64,000 nucleotides of DNA. It comes from Syncephalis plumigaleata (lineage: Eukaryota > Zoopagomycota > Zoopagomycetes > Zoopagales > Piptocephalidaceae). Positions 12,081 to 22,547 of the stretch are shown here, piece by piece; the stretch's first letter is position 1; every line of letters starts with the position of its first letter. Both the position numbers and the translations under genes were made by a program. The DNA lies in contig JAIXMF010000002.1 of NCBI GenBank assembly GCA_025201365.1, forward strand, positions 2,108,001 through 2,172,000, read 5' to 3'. The notes under the pieces are model-generated. The model worked only from the letters and a program-made list of their open reading frames with translations, did no database searches and was not told where the DNA came from.

Positions 12081-14926
12081 ATGGCTAGTGTTGAACACGT
12101 AGACGCTCAGGTAAATGACAATATTGACTTATTCAATCGAGACATGTATACTGACTATGTATGGATGATAGACCACGCAAGAATTGGAAACGATCACCAT
12201 CAAGGAAGTTACTACTTCAAGTGCTTCCGAATTGATCGTGGAGGAGAGCGTGGCCATTGAAGGGGAAGAGGCTCAAATATTGACCGCTCATGTAACAACT
12301 GAGTCGTCATCATCCATCACTAATGAGAATGAGATCGATGAAGCTGCGGTCGAGGATAATAGCGTGTCAAGTGATGTGGACGAGCTGGAAGGCTCTGTGG
12401 CAACAGATGAAGCCGCCCTTTCCGAATCTATTGAAGGAGAGGGACATAGTACGGCTGCTGGATCGGAACAAGGATCTGGACTACAACGTACATTGGCACT
12501 CGTCAAGCCAGATGCATACGCTGCCGGTCATTTGCAAGCAATCAAGGAGCATATCGTAGCGGCAGGATTTCATATTGTACGCGAGAAACAAATCAAGCTA
12601 ACATTAGACACGACCCAACAATTCTATAAGGAACACGAGGGTAAACCGTTCTACGAGGATCTTACGACATGGATGAGCAGGTAATGTTGCATGCTATTTG
12701 CACGATGAAATATGCGTAACTATCCTTCATTTACATGCTAATCTTTCATGCTATACACAGTGACTATATCTATGCGATGGAATTGGAGAAAGACGAGGAT
12801 AGTACAATTGTGTCTTGGCGTTCATTGATGGGTCCTACCAACTCGGAGAAAGCGAGGGATGAGGCACCAAACAGGTATGGAAACATACAAAATTAGTTTT
12901 TGTAGTATTATTGTATCTAACCAATGATGATCGTGACATTATAGTATTCGAGCCTTATTCGGCAAGGATGGATCGCAGAATGCTGTCCATGGCAGTGACA
13001 GCATTGAGAGTGCAACTCGTGAGATCAAGTTAATATTCGATACGGAATATGCCAAGAGTACGGTATCGGATACTACTCATGGCAGTGAAGAAGTCGAACG
13101 CGATACATCGGATGAAGGACAGAGTCAAGTGTCGAGTACCCGGGTGTAGTGCAACGAACATTGGCACTTATCAAACCGGATGCCTATGGTGCAGGCAAGA
13201 AAGACGACATTATTGCATTGATCGAGGCGAAAGGATTCCGTATTGTTGAGCAAAAGGAAGTTCACAGAACGAAAGAGGAGGCAGAAACATTCTACGAGGA
13301 GCATCGTGGCAAGCCATTCTTTGCTGATTTAACTACGTGGATGAGCAGGTAAGCGATGACAACCAATGGGTATAATGGCTGATTACTGACATGATATGAT
13401 TTCGTTTAGTGCACCTGTCTACGCCATGGTACTAGAAAGGGAGAATGCCATTACTGGATGGCGTGAATTAATGGGACCGACCAACTCGGAGAAAGCTCGT
13501 GAAGAGTCACCAGAAAGGTAAGGAACATGTGCTGTATATAGTGATTGTTGTTGTTGTTGTTGTTGTTGTTAACAATTTGCTGCATTAGTATACGTGCTTT
13601 GTTTGGCAAGGATGGATCACAGAATGCTGTTCATGGCAGTGATGCCGTGGAAAGTGCTATGCGTGAAATTGACCTAGTATTTGAGCATCTAAACAAGAAA
13701 TGGACCGACCAACAAGCGATGCCAAAGAGGATGATAAACCAAAGACCAAATCATCGAGTGCTACTAAGGAAAAGACGACTGGTACTACTAAGAAACCAGC
13801 GGTGAAAAAGGCAGTTGGTTCATCATCATCGAAAAGTACCACGACTACTACTGCTAGTACTAAATCGGCTACAGCCAAACGGACTACCAGCACCACTAGT
13901 GCAACAAGTGCATCAGCCAAGTCGAAAACGTCAACGAGCACTCGAGCAGCCACTGGCAAAACTACCACTACTAGCACAGCAAGAACTCGTCCAGCGACTA
14001 CTGGCACGGCAGGTGGAGTGAAATCACGTAGCACTACTGGTACGACATCATCGTCATCGTCATCAACAACACGCACGACTGGTACGGCAAGTGCATCAGC
14101 ACGTAGTAAAACCGCCTCTACTAGCAGTACCGGCAGTACTACACGTACAGCACGTACTTCTGGATCATCATCATCCACGACTACTACTGCTGCACGTACT
14201 GGAGTTACTACCTCAGGTACTGGCGGAGTTAGGAAAACAACAAAGCCTGCTGGCACTACAGCAGCAACCAGTAGTGCACGTTCTAGCACGGCATCAAGTG
14301 TTCGCTCATCCACTTCATCATCTTCATTAGCAGCGAGGAAAACCGCAGCAAAGTCAGCTGGTACCAATGGCACTACTACTACCACAACCAAAACTGCTAC
14401 TACTAAGCGAGTGGTAGCATCCAATACGAAACCTGTTGCATCAGCGGGTGTTACTAAACGTACAGTTACTGCTGCGGGATCACGAGCAACTGGTGCTAAA
14501 TCTAGTACTACCAATGGTGCTGCCAAGAAGACTGCTGCGATAAAGAAATCAGCAAGTGCGGCTAAAGCGGCAGAAGATGCTAGTAATGTGGAGAACCAGC
14601 CAGCCGAACCATCAGCTGCAATTGATAATACGACGAAGATCAGAAAGTGGAAGCTGAAGCATCAGCTGCAACCGATAATGCGGTAGAGGATCGAAATGGA
14701 GACCGAAGATACGACGACGGAGGATATTGTCGCAGCTGCAGATACGGCAGAGGTGGCACAGATAGAAGAGGCAGTGGTGGAAGAAGTGCATGCAGAAGCA
14801 GCGATGGAAGAGGATGCAGCTATTGAGATTACCGCTGAAGAAACGCACATGACAGCAACAGTAACAGTCGAGGAAACAGTCGAAGAACAAATAAGCGAGC
14901 AAGAAGCACAGGCAGTAGTTGCCTAA
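12081..14926 (+). CDS. Double nucleoside-diphosphate-kinase protein with low-complexity tail; reading frame broken
   Basis: Exons 12081-12110, 12172-12680, 12761-12874, 12945-13348, 13410-13517 and 13589-about 14926. An acidic N-terminus leads to two complete NDK domains. Each has RTLAL.KPDAY, EH.GKPF, WR.LMGPTNSEKAR and the catalytic NAVHGSD. Introns fall at identical places in both domains (after TTWMSR and before SIRALFG), so the domains arose by internal duplication. A region of more than 300 residues, rich in Ser/Thr/Ala/Lys then acidic, follows. Frame shifts by one base between the domains (near 13140, a CCCGGG run), after domain 2 (near 13695, an AAA run) and twice in the tail (near 14630-14700). 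These could be sequencing indels or real decay; the domains themselves look intact. NDK converts NDPs to NTPs; both active-site histidines are present. Confidence 0.75.
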
Positions 14927-15621
14927 ATGTGATATACACATTGTATATCATGTTTGATTTGCTTTAACGTCTAATCCAAAGAGCAGTTGCTATAGATGCG
15001 CACTCCCTTAATAACAATAATGTAATAGAAATTAATTAATCATCATTATTATATGTGTACGTTGGTTCACTACAAATGACCTATTACTATTCGTTTACTG
15101 ATGAGTGCGCTGTTAAACATACATGATAGAATACGAAATGGTAGACCTATCAGACGAAATAGCATTTGCTCATCCATAAGAATGTTGGTTGCATGTGCAT
15201 CCATAGGTTCTGTTTACAGCATGTGTTAAATTGGCCTATGGTGTGATTTCGTTATTACTTGATAAAAGGATGAATGAGATGATGCTGTGGCACCGCATGG
15301 TCATTAGCGCATATACATCAATTAGCATTGGTTCATTGATGCATAAACCAGTAAAATAATGATGTAACCATTAATTAGTGCATCATATCAGGCTTGGCTT
15401 CTATCCTGTTAATTGGATCTAACTCACCATGTTGTATACTTGACATGTGCATGAAGTACCGCCACATGATTAACCATCGTCATCATCTAATTTAAATAGT
15501 CTGCTGTAATCCGCTATTTACCACTATTGTCATCATCATCACTACTATACTACATCTGTTTTATACTATTACATACTAATCCTAGTTATCTATTCTATTC
15601 TATAATCTACACACATCAACC
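14927..15621. other. Intergenic region upstream of a small secreted-protein gene
   Basis: About 700 bp, AT-rich with several imperfect ATTAGT/CATTA repeats. The last 100 bp are pyrimidine-rich with a CACATCAACC context just before the ATG, like the leaders of the microexon genes at 35021 and 51826. No coding feature is seen. Confidence 0.45.
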
Positions 15622-16027
15622 ATGAAGTACTCAATTATCGCCGTGTGTGCTGTCGTCATTGCTGCCATGGCCAATGTCAATACCGTGGATGCCGCACCAT
15701 CAATAAGAAGACGTGGTGTCGACTCGCAAGCATTGCATCGTAGACAACTAGCTTCAGTTACGAGAGCATTGCATCGTAGAAGCGGCTAGAGTCACTTACG
15801 GCCCCGTGGTAGAGGGCGTCGCCAACCCTTTGGCCACTGGAGTGGGTAGAGGAGTTCAGCAAGGTGCCGCTCAGCAAGATGGAGCTGGTGATGCCGTCGC
15901 TACCCTTATGCACACCCTTGGAGGCATATTAGGTAATGCTGAGCAGGGAGCCGGAGTGGCTGTTGCAAATGCAGCACCAGCAGTTCAGGGCACAGTCAGT
16001 GCGATACAACATAATAGTGGAATTTAG
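15622..16027 (+). CDS. Small secreted protein, frame interrupted after 55 codons
   Basis: The ATG at 15622 opens a clear signal peptide (MKYSIIAVCAVVIAAMA, cleavage near VDAA), followed by dibasic SIRRR and LHRR sites suggestive of Kex2-type processing. The frame stops at 15787. A Gly/Ala-rich segment (EAARVTYGPVVEGVANP onwards, to a stop at 16027) lies in another frame and is probably the rest of the protein. The break coincides with an imperfect tandem duplication of about 37 bp whose two copies begin GCATTGCATCGTAGA (15730 and 15767). Either one base is extra or the duplication broke the gene. The start resembles the leader of the microexon gene at 35021 (MKFSAITAIAVAVVAVAS). Function unknown. 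Confidence 0.55.
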
Positions 16028-16251
16028 GAGATGCTGCTCGTATCGTTGGCGGATCCTAACCATCACCATAACACAGATATTTCATTGAGCTTCATAAATA
16101 CTATTTACCATAATAATAAACCCTAATTTTGATTAATCTACTACATTAACTATTTTGTAATTGATACGAGATAATAAGCTAAAAGTAGCAGATAGAATTT
16201 ATTATTATTATTATATTAATACGAAGAAAAATAGCTATAATTATAAGCGTA

Positions 16252-18519
16252 CTATGATGTCTGTATTTTAGTGGGTAACTCGGCGTTAAAGAACCGATAA
16301 ATCTGTCCAAGCATGAGTTTTTTGCTCTTGTGACGACAAGCAAACCATGAAGGCAGAATGCCAATGTATGGCCATTGTCCCGTGCCATCCTCTGGACCGA
16401 GACTAAGCACGAATTTAGGTATAGGCTTGTAGCGAGCAAGTTTCGCCGTCTCGTCTACGCGTTTATACTCTTCCTCGCTAATCTCCGTTGAATAATAAGG
16501 TCGCGACGAGTAGTTGTTGTTGTCATCAGCAACAACAAGTAAGCTGTGATGCTGCTGTTGATACTTTGCTCGTTGCAATCGTTGCTGATATGACTGACGA
16601 TGTCGTATGATACGACAGATATTTCGAGCACAAAAGCGTGCCTGATCAAACGCGGCAGTGGCTAGCTTGATGGGTGACGCGTCAGCACAATCACCTATGG
16701 CGAATATGTGCGGATAGGGTACGAGTTGCAAGGTGGGAAGTACGTGTATTTCACCCGTACGACTGATCACCTCCTCTAGTGTATTCGATGCTAATTTCTG
16801 AACTAGACGTGTATTATAGCGTACATTCCCTGTACATACGAACAACAAGTCAGTCTCGATGAAATCACCATGATTTGTCGTGTAGTGTCGTGTTCCCTCG
16901 ATCCAGCCACGCATACGCTGATTCTCCGTGAGTAGGACGCGTTCATTTAGACGAAGTTGCACGCCCATCTTCCTTAGTGTTTTCTCAACGCGTAGTTGCA
17001 ACTTTTGTCGCACTGCCTCGCCCTGAATCAATCGACGAGCATAGTGTACGAGTGTGACCTCCTTGTCCGGATGATAGTATTTGATTTCCGTGGCCAATTC
17101 CACACCGGATGGACCACCACCTACAATGAGGATTCTATTCGAGCGTTGAATGGCGGTACGTACTCGCGATTGTTCCTGCATCGCTTCCTCCACTGATTCC
17201 GTGGAGAATTTCATCGGCGATGGATACTGACTACCCGCCGCGATGACTGCATAGTCAAATGGAAGTGTTGCGGGTGGTGGTTCCATGAATGCTGATCCAC
17301 TACTCGTGGGCTGTGTAGACTCGCCATTGTAGTATTGTTGTAAGCGTTCCTCTGACCATGGTTCCAATACAACATGATGCTTCTCCATATGAGCTACACG
17401 TGTACGACAACGATGCACTCGTCCAGATGTGAAGGCTTGATCGGGATTAATGAAGCACGCACGTCCCATGTCAATGAGACAAGCGCGTAGAAATGCCACA
17501 TTACAGAATAGATTCTCGCGTGGATCAATCAGTGTGATGTGCAAGTTGTACCGTTTGGCCTGTCGGTCCAACTCCTTGGCCACGGATAGTCCAGCGAATG
17601 AACCGCCAACAATTACAATTCTTGTTGGTGGCTGTGTTTGCGCTGCAGAGAGATCAGTCTCGCCATTTAGATTGAATGATGGCATAATGGGCGTCGTTGG
17701 TGTAATGGGCCAGAATGGTATGGCGTCCATTTGACGTTCCTGACCTGTCATGGTGGCATATCGATCATCGCTACTATCGGCAACAAATGAGCGTCTAGAT
17801 GGACGACGTGATATTGCAGGCGATCTATGAATGACCTCAAGGTAGGGATCACTGGGTAGTTCGGGAAACAATGTTGAATGGCTGGATTTCGCACTGATCG
17901 ATAATTCTGGTGGCATAAGCAAGGAATTAATCGATCTAGGTGAATCTATAGGTGGAGAATTTCGACTTGCGTATTTCTGACTCTTATTCTTAGTACGGGA
18001 TGTTAACGACTGAATAAATGGTATATTACGCCAACCAGAACGTCCGGCATTCTGATCTGTCAACTTGTCCATTTCTTCTTTATTCAGTATTGTCATTTCC
18101 TGTTGATGTGCCATAATACTATTGCTGCTGTTATCATTTGTATCTGGTGTCTGCTTGCCCATAAATGATAGTGTCGATGCTAGTGCGTCAATGGATGGAC
18201 CAGTGGCCAATGCTTCGCTCAACTCCTCGTTAATATAATCCTCTGCAGGATTGATTTCTTCCCGTGGTGGCGACCTAGCTCGTAGCTCGATTGTACGCTT
18301 ATAATCTTCTCGGCGTGCCATTTCATGCGTGACTAGATTTCTATGGTTCTCCGGGATATCTTCCGCCAATTCTGCGCTACGTTCTCGATAGATGGCATTG
18401 GCAATAAGCGCTATCTCCTGTTGTACATCAGCTAGCTCAAGGGGTGATGTCGCACTCGGAGACGATTGCGGATAGTTGAATCGCGCACCCATAGAGAATA
18501 GTTCTGGATTGAAGCTCAT
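16252..18519 (-). CDS. AMID/FSP1-like oxidoreductase, intronless paralogue
   Basis: A single uninterrupted frame of 755 aa. Residues 1-285 are a charged, Ser-rich extension. The FAD motif IVIVGGSFAGLSVAKELD, the NAD(P)H motif ILIVGGGPSGVELATEI and the C-terminal IFAIGDCADA follow in the same order as in the gene at 8047. Long stretches are shared, for example ETDLLF.C.GNVRYNT and the LPTLQLVPYPHIFAIGD segment. The paralogue at 8047 has an intron inside the first of these, and this copy lacks it. Expected role: membrane-associated NAD(P)H:quinone oxidoreductase. The two genes face each other across the NDK and secreted-protein genes. Confidence 0.85.
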   Translation of the reverse strand: MSFNPELFSMGARFNYPQSSPSATSPLELADVQQEIALIANAIYRERSAELAEDIPENHRNLVTHEMARREDYKRTIELRARSPPREEINPAEDYINEELSEALATGPSIDALASTLSFMGKQTPDTNDNSSNSIMAHQQEMTILNKEEMDKLTDQNAGRSGWRNIPFIQSLTSRTKNKSQKYASRNSPPIDSPRSINSLLMPPELSISAKSSHSTLFPELPSDPYLEVIHRSPAISRRPSRRSFVADSSDDRYATMTGQERQMDAIPFWPITPTTPIMPSFNLNGETDLSAAQTQPPTRIVIVGGSFAGLSVAKELDRQAKRYNLHITLIDPRENLFCNVAFLRACLIDMGRACFINPDQAFTSGRVHRCRTRVAHMEKHHVVLEPWSEERLQQYYNGESTQPTSSGSAFMEPPPATLPFDYAVIAAGSQYPSPMKFSTESVEEAMQEQSRVRTAIQRSNRILIVGGGPSGVELATEIKYYHPDKEVTLVHYARRLIQGEAVRQKLQLRVEKTLRKMGVQLRLNERVLLTENQRMRGWIEGTRHYTTNHGDFIETDLLFVCTGNVRYNTRLVQKLASNTLEEVISRTGEIHVLPTLQLVPYPHIFAIGDCADASPIKLATAAFDQARFCARNICRIIRHRQSYQQRLQRAKYQQQHHSLLVVADDNNNYSSRPYYSTEISEEEYKRVDETAKLARYKPIPKFVLSLGPEDGTGQWPYIGILPSWFACRHKSKKLMLGQIYRFFNAELPTKIQTS

Positions 18520-19670
18520 TGTTGGAGGGAAAAAGAATAATAATATAAACGTGAATCAAACGTATATTTTGTTCGAGAGTAAGAAGGAGAGTAATGACTA
18601 CTATGATGATGATGAAATGTTGTAATATAAAATAAATAATGAAGCAAGTCACAACACACTTGCAACACTAAACGAACTATTGAATTAGACTATAAACAAG
18701 ATGATTTAAGAAGAATATTAGTAAGTAAAGGAAGAAGAAGAAGAAGAAAAGAAATGCCTGTAAATGTTGCTCTTGATGATATAAGTAGTAGTAATTGCGG
18801 ACAATAAACAGTTCATAGATTTATATTATCCGTCAACACAGACATACGGACAAACAGACACCGATAGACAAGTCGGATTAATCTGTTCCGAATTTACACG
18901 GCCGCACACAAAGGCGCTCGTAATTAGAAAGAGGAAATGATAGATTCGCACAAGTGATGAGTCTCGGTAATAAATGTTGTCAAATGCTACAATGAAAGAT
19001 AGTTGGGAACGGTCGTGGTTCACTCATGTAAATAGTCATGTAGAACAAGTGGAGGCAAGTATTCAGTAGCCATTTAAACTATAACATGGGAATACACACT
19101 CTACCATATTAGGAGATATACCAAATTAGCACAATCTATGGCCATTGCCTGTTATCGGTAATGTGAATGGCCAAGCACATGGCACTGGACCATTGGAATA
19201 AGTACCGCTCGTATCACCCTTGCTGCTTACCTAGAATGACAATATTATTGCGTATTTTAGCCATGCCATTTTAATAGAATTTCTAGGGATAATGATAATA
19301 ATGACATGAAGTTTGCTGCTTGGCACAGATGCATTGACTCATTGATGGCTTATGCACTTTGATGCATGGTTGGTGTCTATCATTCATATTATATCCATTT
19401 AACTTGTATTCGATATCTAGTATCCAGTACAAACGGCTAGGCATAATGATGATGATTATTTTTTGGGGGGATAGCGGAATAGTAAAGCAATTGGCATGGG
19501 AGTACAACGGTTTGCCATCTCTATTCATCTGCCATCTTACTGTCAATATCATACTGATATAATTATCTATCACACCATTTATAGAAGCACGTCCAGTCAT
19601 CAGATTACAATAACATTGATGGATATAAATGTTTTCCTCTCATTTATTAATATAAAAAAAGAATATTCGA
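18520..19670. other. Intergenic region, no gene seen
   Basis: About 1.15 kb. It includes the 5' flank of the minus-strand flavoprotein (purine-rich GAAGAA run near 18729-18750) and the 3' side of the uridine kinase gene. Short ORFs here have no domain or splice support. Confidence 0.5.
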
Positions 19671-20916
19671 CTAATTCGGTACCTCTGTGTACACTTCCGG
19701 TTCACTTCGTAGTGTGGCACTCGCTGTGTCATTTCCCATGGCACCTGATCCACTACCGGTACTATGATTGCCAGTACGGGTCATATTAGTACGGAATGAA
19801 CCCATAGGTGTGGATGACATCTGATTATCATTGATGTTACGAAGGGCAGCTGCCATAACATCATCTACGTGTTCTACAATTAGGGTAACCGCCACTTGAT
19901 TGTCTGATCCTCGAGGCACGATAAGATCGGCTTCAATCTTTGTCTACGAATAATCACCGATTAGTAATCACATGCATGTATTATCAGGGGAATACACTTA
20001 CTGGTATCATATAACGCTCAAATGATGGTTTAACAAAGCGTACATACTGTTGCAATACTTGATCTAATGGTGTTTTACGACGTCCTTCCGTGTCACGAAT
20101 GACTAGAATGTAATACCATATCATATCATTATTATTATTAAGATTGTCGTTGTAAAAGAAGGAATGAGAAACTTACCACGTCGTGCCAATCGTGTATCAC
20201 TATCGATATCGAGGAACACCTTGAGTGACATGTATTCACGAATCGATTGCTTATAGAATAGATAGGTGCCTTCAATAATGACAATATCCGGTGTACCGAT
20301 ATGTTGCTGTTCCGGTCCTCTGCATTAACAAACAAACAACTAGTAAGTTAGCAAATAGTGATAGTTATATCTATGAGACATCTCGTTACCGTTGTTGTGT
20401 CGTGAAATTATACGTATTAATGGTGACGGGATTACCCTCCACTAGATCCTTTAGTACTTGCTCCATTAACGTGAAATCCAAAGCATCTTAATAGTATCGT
20501 CACATCGATTAGACTGACTAACTAGTTGTCAATAGTATGGGCACACACATGCCACACTCACCTGGATGATCAAAATTGAAATCTCCCTTACTAACGAGTT
20601 GTCGCTCTTCATCCGATAATTCACGATAGAAATCGCTTTGATGCAGTATAACAATATCGCATTTGGCTGCCTTATTACATTTACCGTCGTCGAGTAATTG
20701 TTGACGTACCATATCGCTTACAGTTTTCTAATTACCCATAGATAGATGCTTAATAGACTTTATAGTATGTTTTTATTTCAACATGCTTACTTTACCGCAA
20801 GCAGGTCCACCTGCAATACCAATAATAAACGGACGAACCATTTCTGCTACTTCCACTGAATCTGATCGTAATCGTCCCATACCAATAGGTGCTAATTTAG
20901 CGTCGTCTTGTGTCAT
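19671..20916 (-). CDS. URK1: Uridine kinase
   Basis: Six exons (20916-20791, 20727-20562, 20486-20390, 20319-20177, 20102-20002, 19943-19671) give about 301 aa. The P-loop GIAGGPACGK lies near residues 34-43. The typical uridine/cytidine kinase motifs follow: ILHQSDFYR, FNFDHPDALDF, YNFTTQQR, IVIIEGTYLF and FLDIDSDTRLARR. The enzyme phosphorylates uridine and cytidine in pyrimidine salvage. A Ser/Thr-rich tail of about 50 residues follows the kinase core. One oddity: with the only usable AG at 20729-20728, the first junction reads G-K-K-T, one lysine more than the usual GK[ST] of a Walker A motif. Either a non-canonical splice or a base error is likely there. Start chosen at 20916, the first ATG that keeps the P-loop near the N-terminus. 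Confidence 0.88.
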
Positions 20917-21045
20917 TGTCTTGTCTGTTGTTTGTTTGAATTCAGGAAGAGAGGACAAATAAATAGGAGTGAATGAAAATGAAAGAATAAAAAAAGTACC
21001 ATTTGTAGCTCATTCAATAATTGCTTTTATTACAATACAACATCT

Positions 21046-22354
21046 TTACGGATATCGATGGGATGATTTACTCGAGTATAGCTTTTGTGTTCGTTCTGTT
21101 GCCATAACATTATGAAGTAGATCTCGATACATATTATGCTGTTCCATTACAAATTCTTGCCATCTCTTTTCTCGTTGTGCTTCGCGTTCCTCGTAGGCAC
21201 GTTCCTGTGCTTGCATTCGTGCTAATAATCGACTCTCACGTCTTTGATACATGTCCATTTGTTGTCGTTGGAATTCCACCATTTGTTGATGTAATCGTTC
21301 TTGCATAGCAAGTACTTCTCGTTGATAGTGTGCCATTTGTACTAGGGCCTCATTTGATGAGTCTACCTCCACCTCTCTAACAGGTGAGGGTAACATGGAT
21401 GGTTGTGTTGATTCCATTGAGACGCGCGGTAACAAATGTCGATGCCTTTTTCGTTTGAAATCATTCGTGTCTTCAAAGTCACTATTCTCTAATACTTCGG
21501 TATTACGTGCCTTTCTACCATTAGAATGCTGATGATGATGACGATGATGATGCTGTCGTTGTTGTTGTTGTGCCGACTGACGAGGGGGAACATATTCATT
21601 GTCATCTTCCTCGCTAGTATCCATTCGAGTGTTCTCTTCAAAGTCACCTTCATTAACACGTTGCTTGCTCACCGGTTGATTACGGAATGCAAATCGAATC
21701 TCTCTATAGTTACATGGGTTAATTCCAGTCATACTTGTATAATACACGATACTTTACTTTGACTGTTCATTCCCTGTCGATTGCATGGATTCATCTGGTG
21801 AACCTTGTAATTCATCATTGCCTTGTGTAGGCATATGAGTAATATCCCGTGTAATTGCACCAGATTTCAGTAATAGTCTCCATCTCAGATAGAGTGCTCT
21901 GCCCGTTCGACGTACCGGTGATACTTTGCTTTTCATCAATTGTAGAGCAATATCATCCCAATGATCCTTATGAATCATGGCCAAGGGTGGATGATCATCC
22001 CTGAACACCATACCATTCTTCCTATACTCTAATATGAACGCATTACAAATCTCTACCAATTTCTCATGTTCCTCTTGTGACCATCGTGGAGGTACTACAG
22101 CCTCGGTGTACTTTCGGCCTGCCACTGAATACTTGTCGCTATTCTCCTCTGTATTATCTAATAGGAATTAGTAAATATAGTCTCAATCTCAATCTCTCTC
22201 TCCTTCACATACCTTCTACTGAGGACTGTACGCCATTACTGTCAGGTGCTTTACCCTTATCAGAACTATGTGTCTGATTGGACACAACTGACTTTATAGG
22301 TGTTCTTGGTGTATTGGTTGAGTTCCCTAGCGTCATTATAGTAGTGGTTGACAT
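21046..22354 (-). CDS. SANT/Myb-like DNA-binding protein with C-terminal coiled coil
   Basis: Three exons (22354-22213, 22157-21758, 21703-21046) join to 399 aa. After a Ser/Thr-rich start, residues about 65-150 form a trihelix/SANT-like domain: VPPRWSQEEHEKLVEICNAF, then DHWDDIALQL, RTGRALYLRWR. A poly-Gln/His tract precedes an acidic region and the basic KRKRHRH. The last 90 residues are Gln/Glu/Arg-rich and read as a long helix (VLAMQERLHQQM, RLLARMQAQERAYEEREAQ). The layout suits a sequence-specific regulator that dimerises through its tail. No specific orthologue is recognised. It shares a short divergent promoter (193 bp) with the BRCA2 homologue. Confidence 0.72.
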
Positions 22355-22547
22355 GATTATTGACAGTGTGAAAATAAAAAGAAAAGATATCCACGTAGAT
22401 TGAGGTAAACAAATGAAAAGTCGTGTTTTTTTTATTATACGTGTACGTGTTGTTTCTTTTTTACTTTTACGAGCAAATATTGACTTCTTATTACTCTCTT
22501 CTACTTTGCAGTTGGACAATTCGTATCTCGTAGTAATTACAGCTTCT

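Noticed and set aside
13657-14526. A 289-codon minus-strand frame rich in Val/Ala/Asp opposite the NDK tail
   Set aside because: It is the complement of a Ser/Thr/Ala repeat region; valine/alanine richness is the expected shadow.
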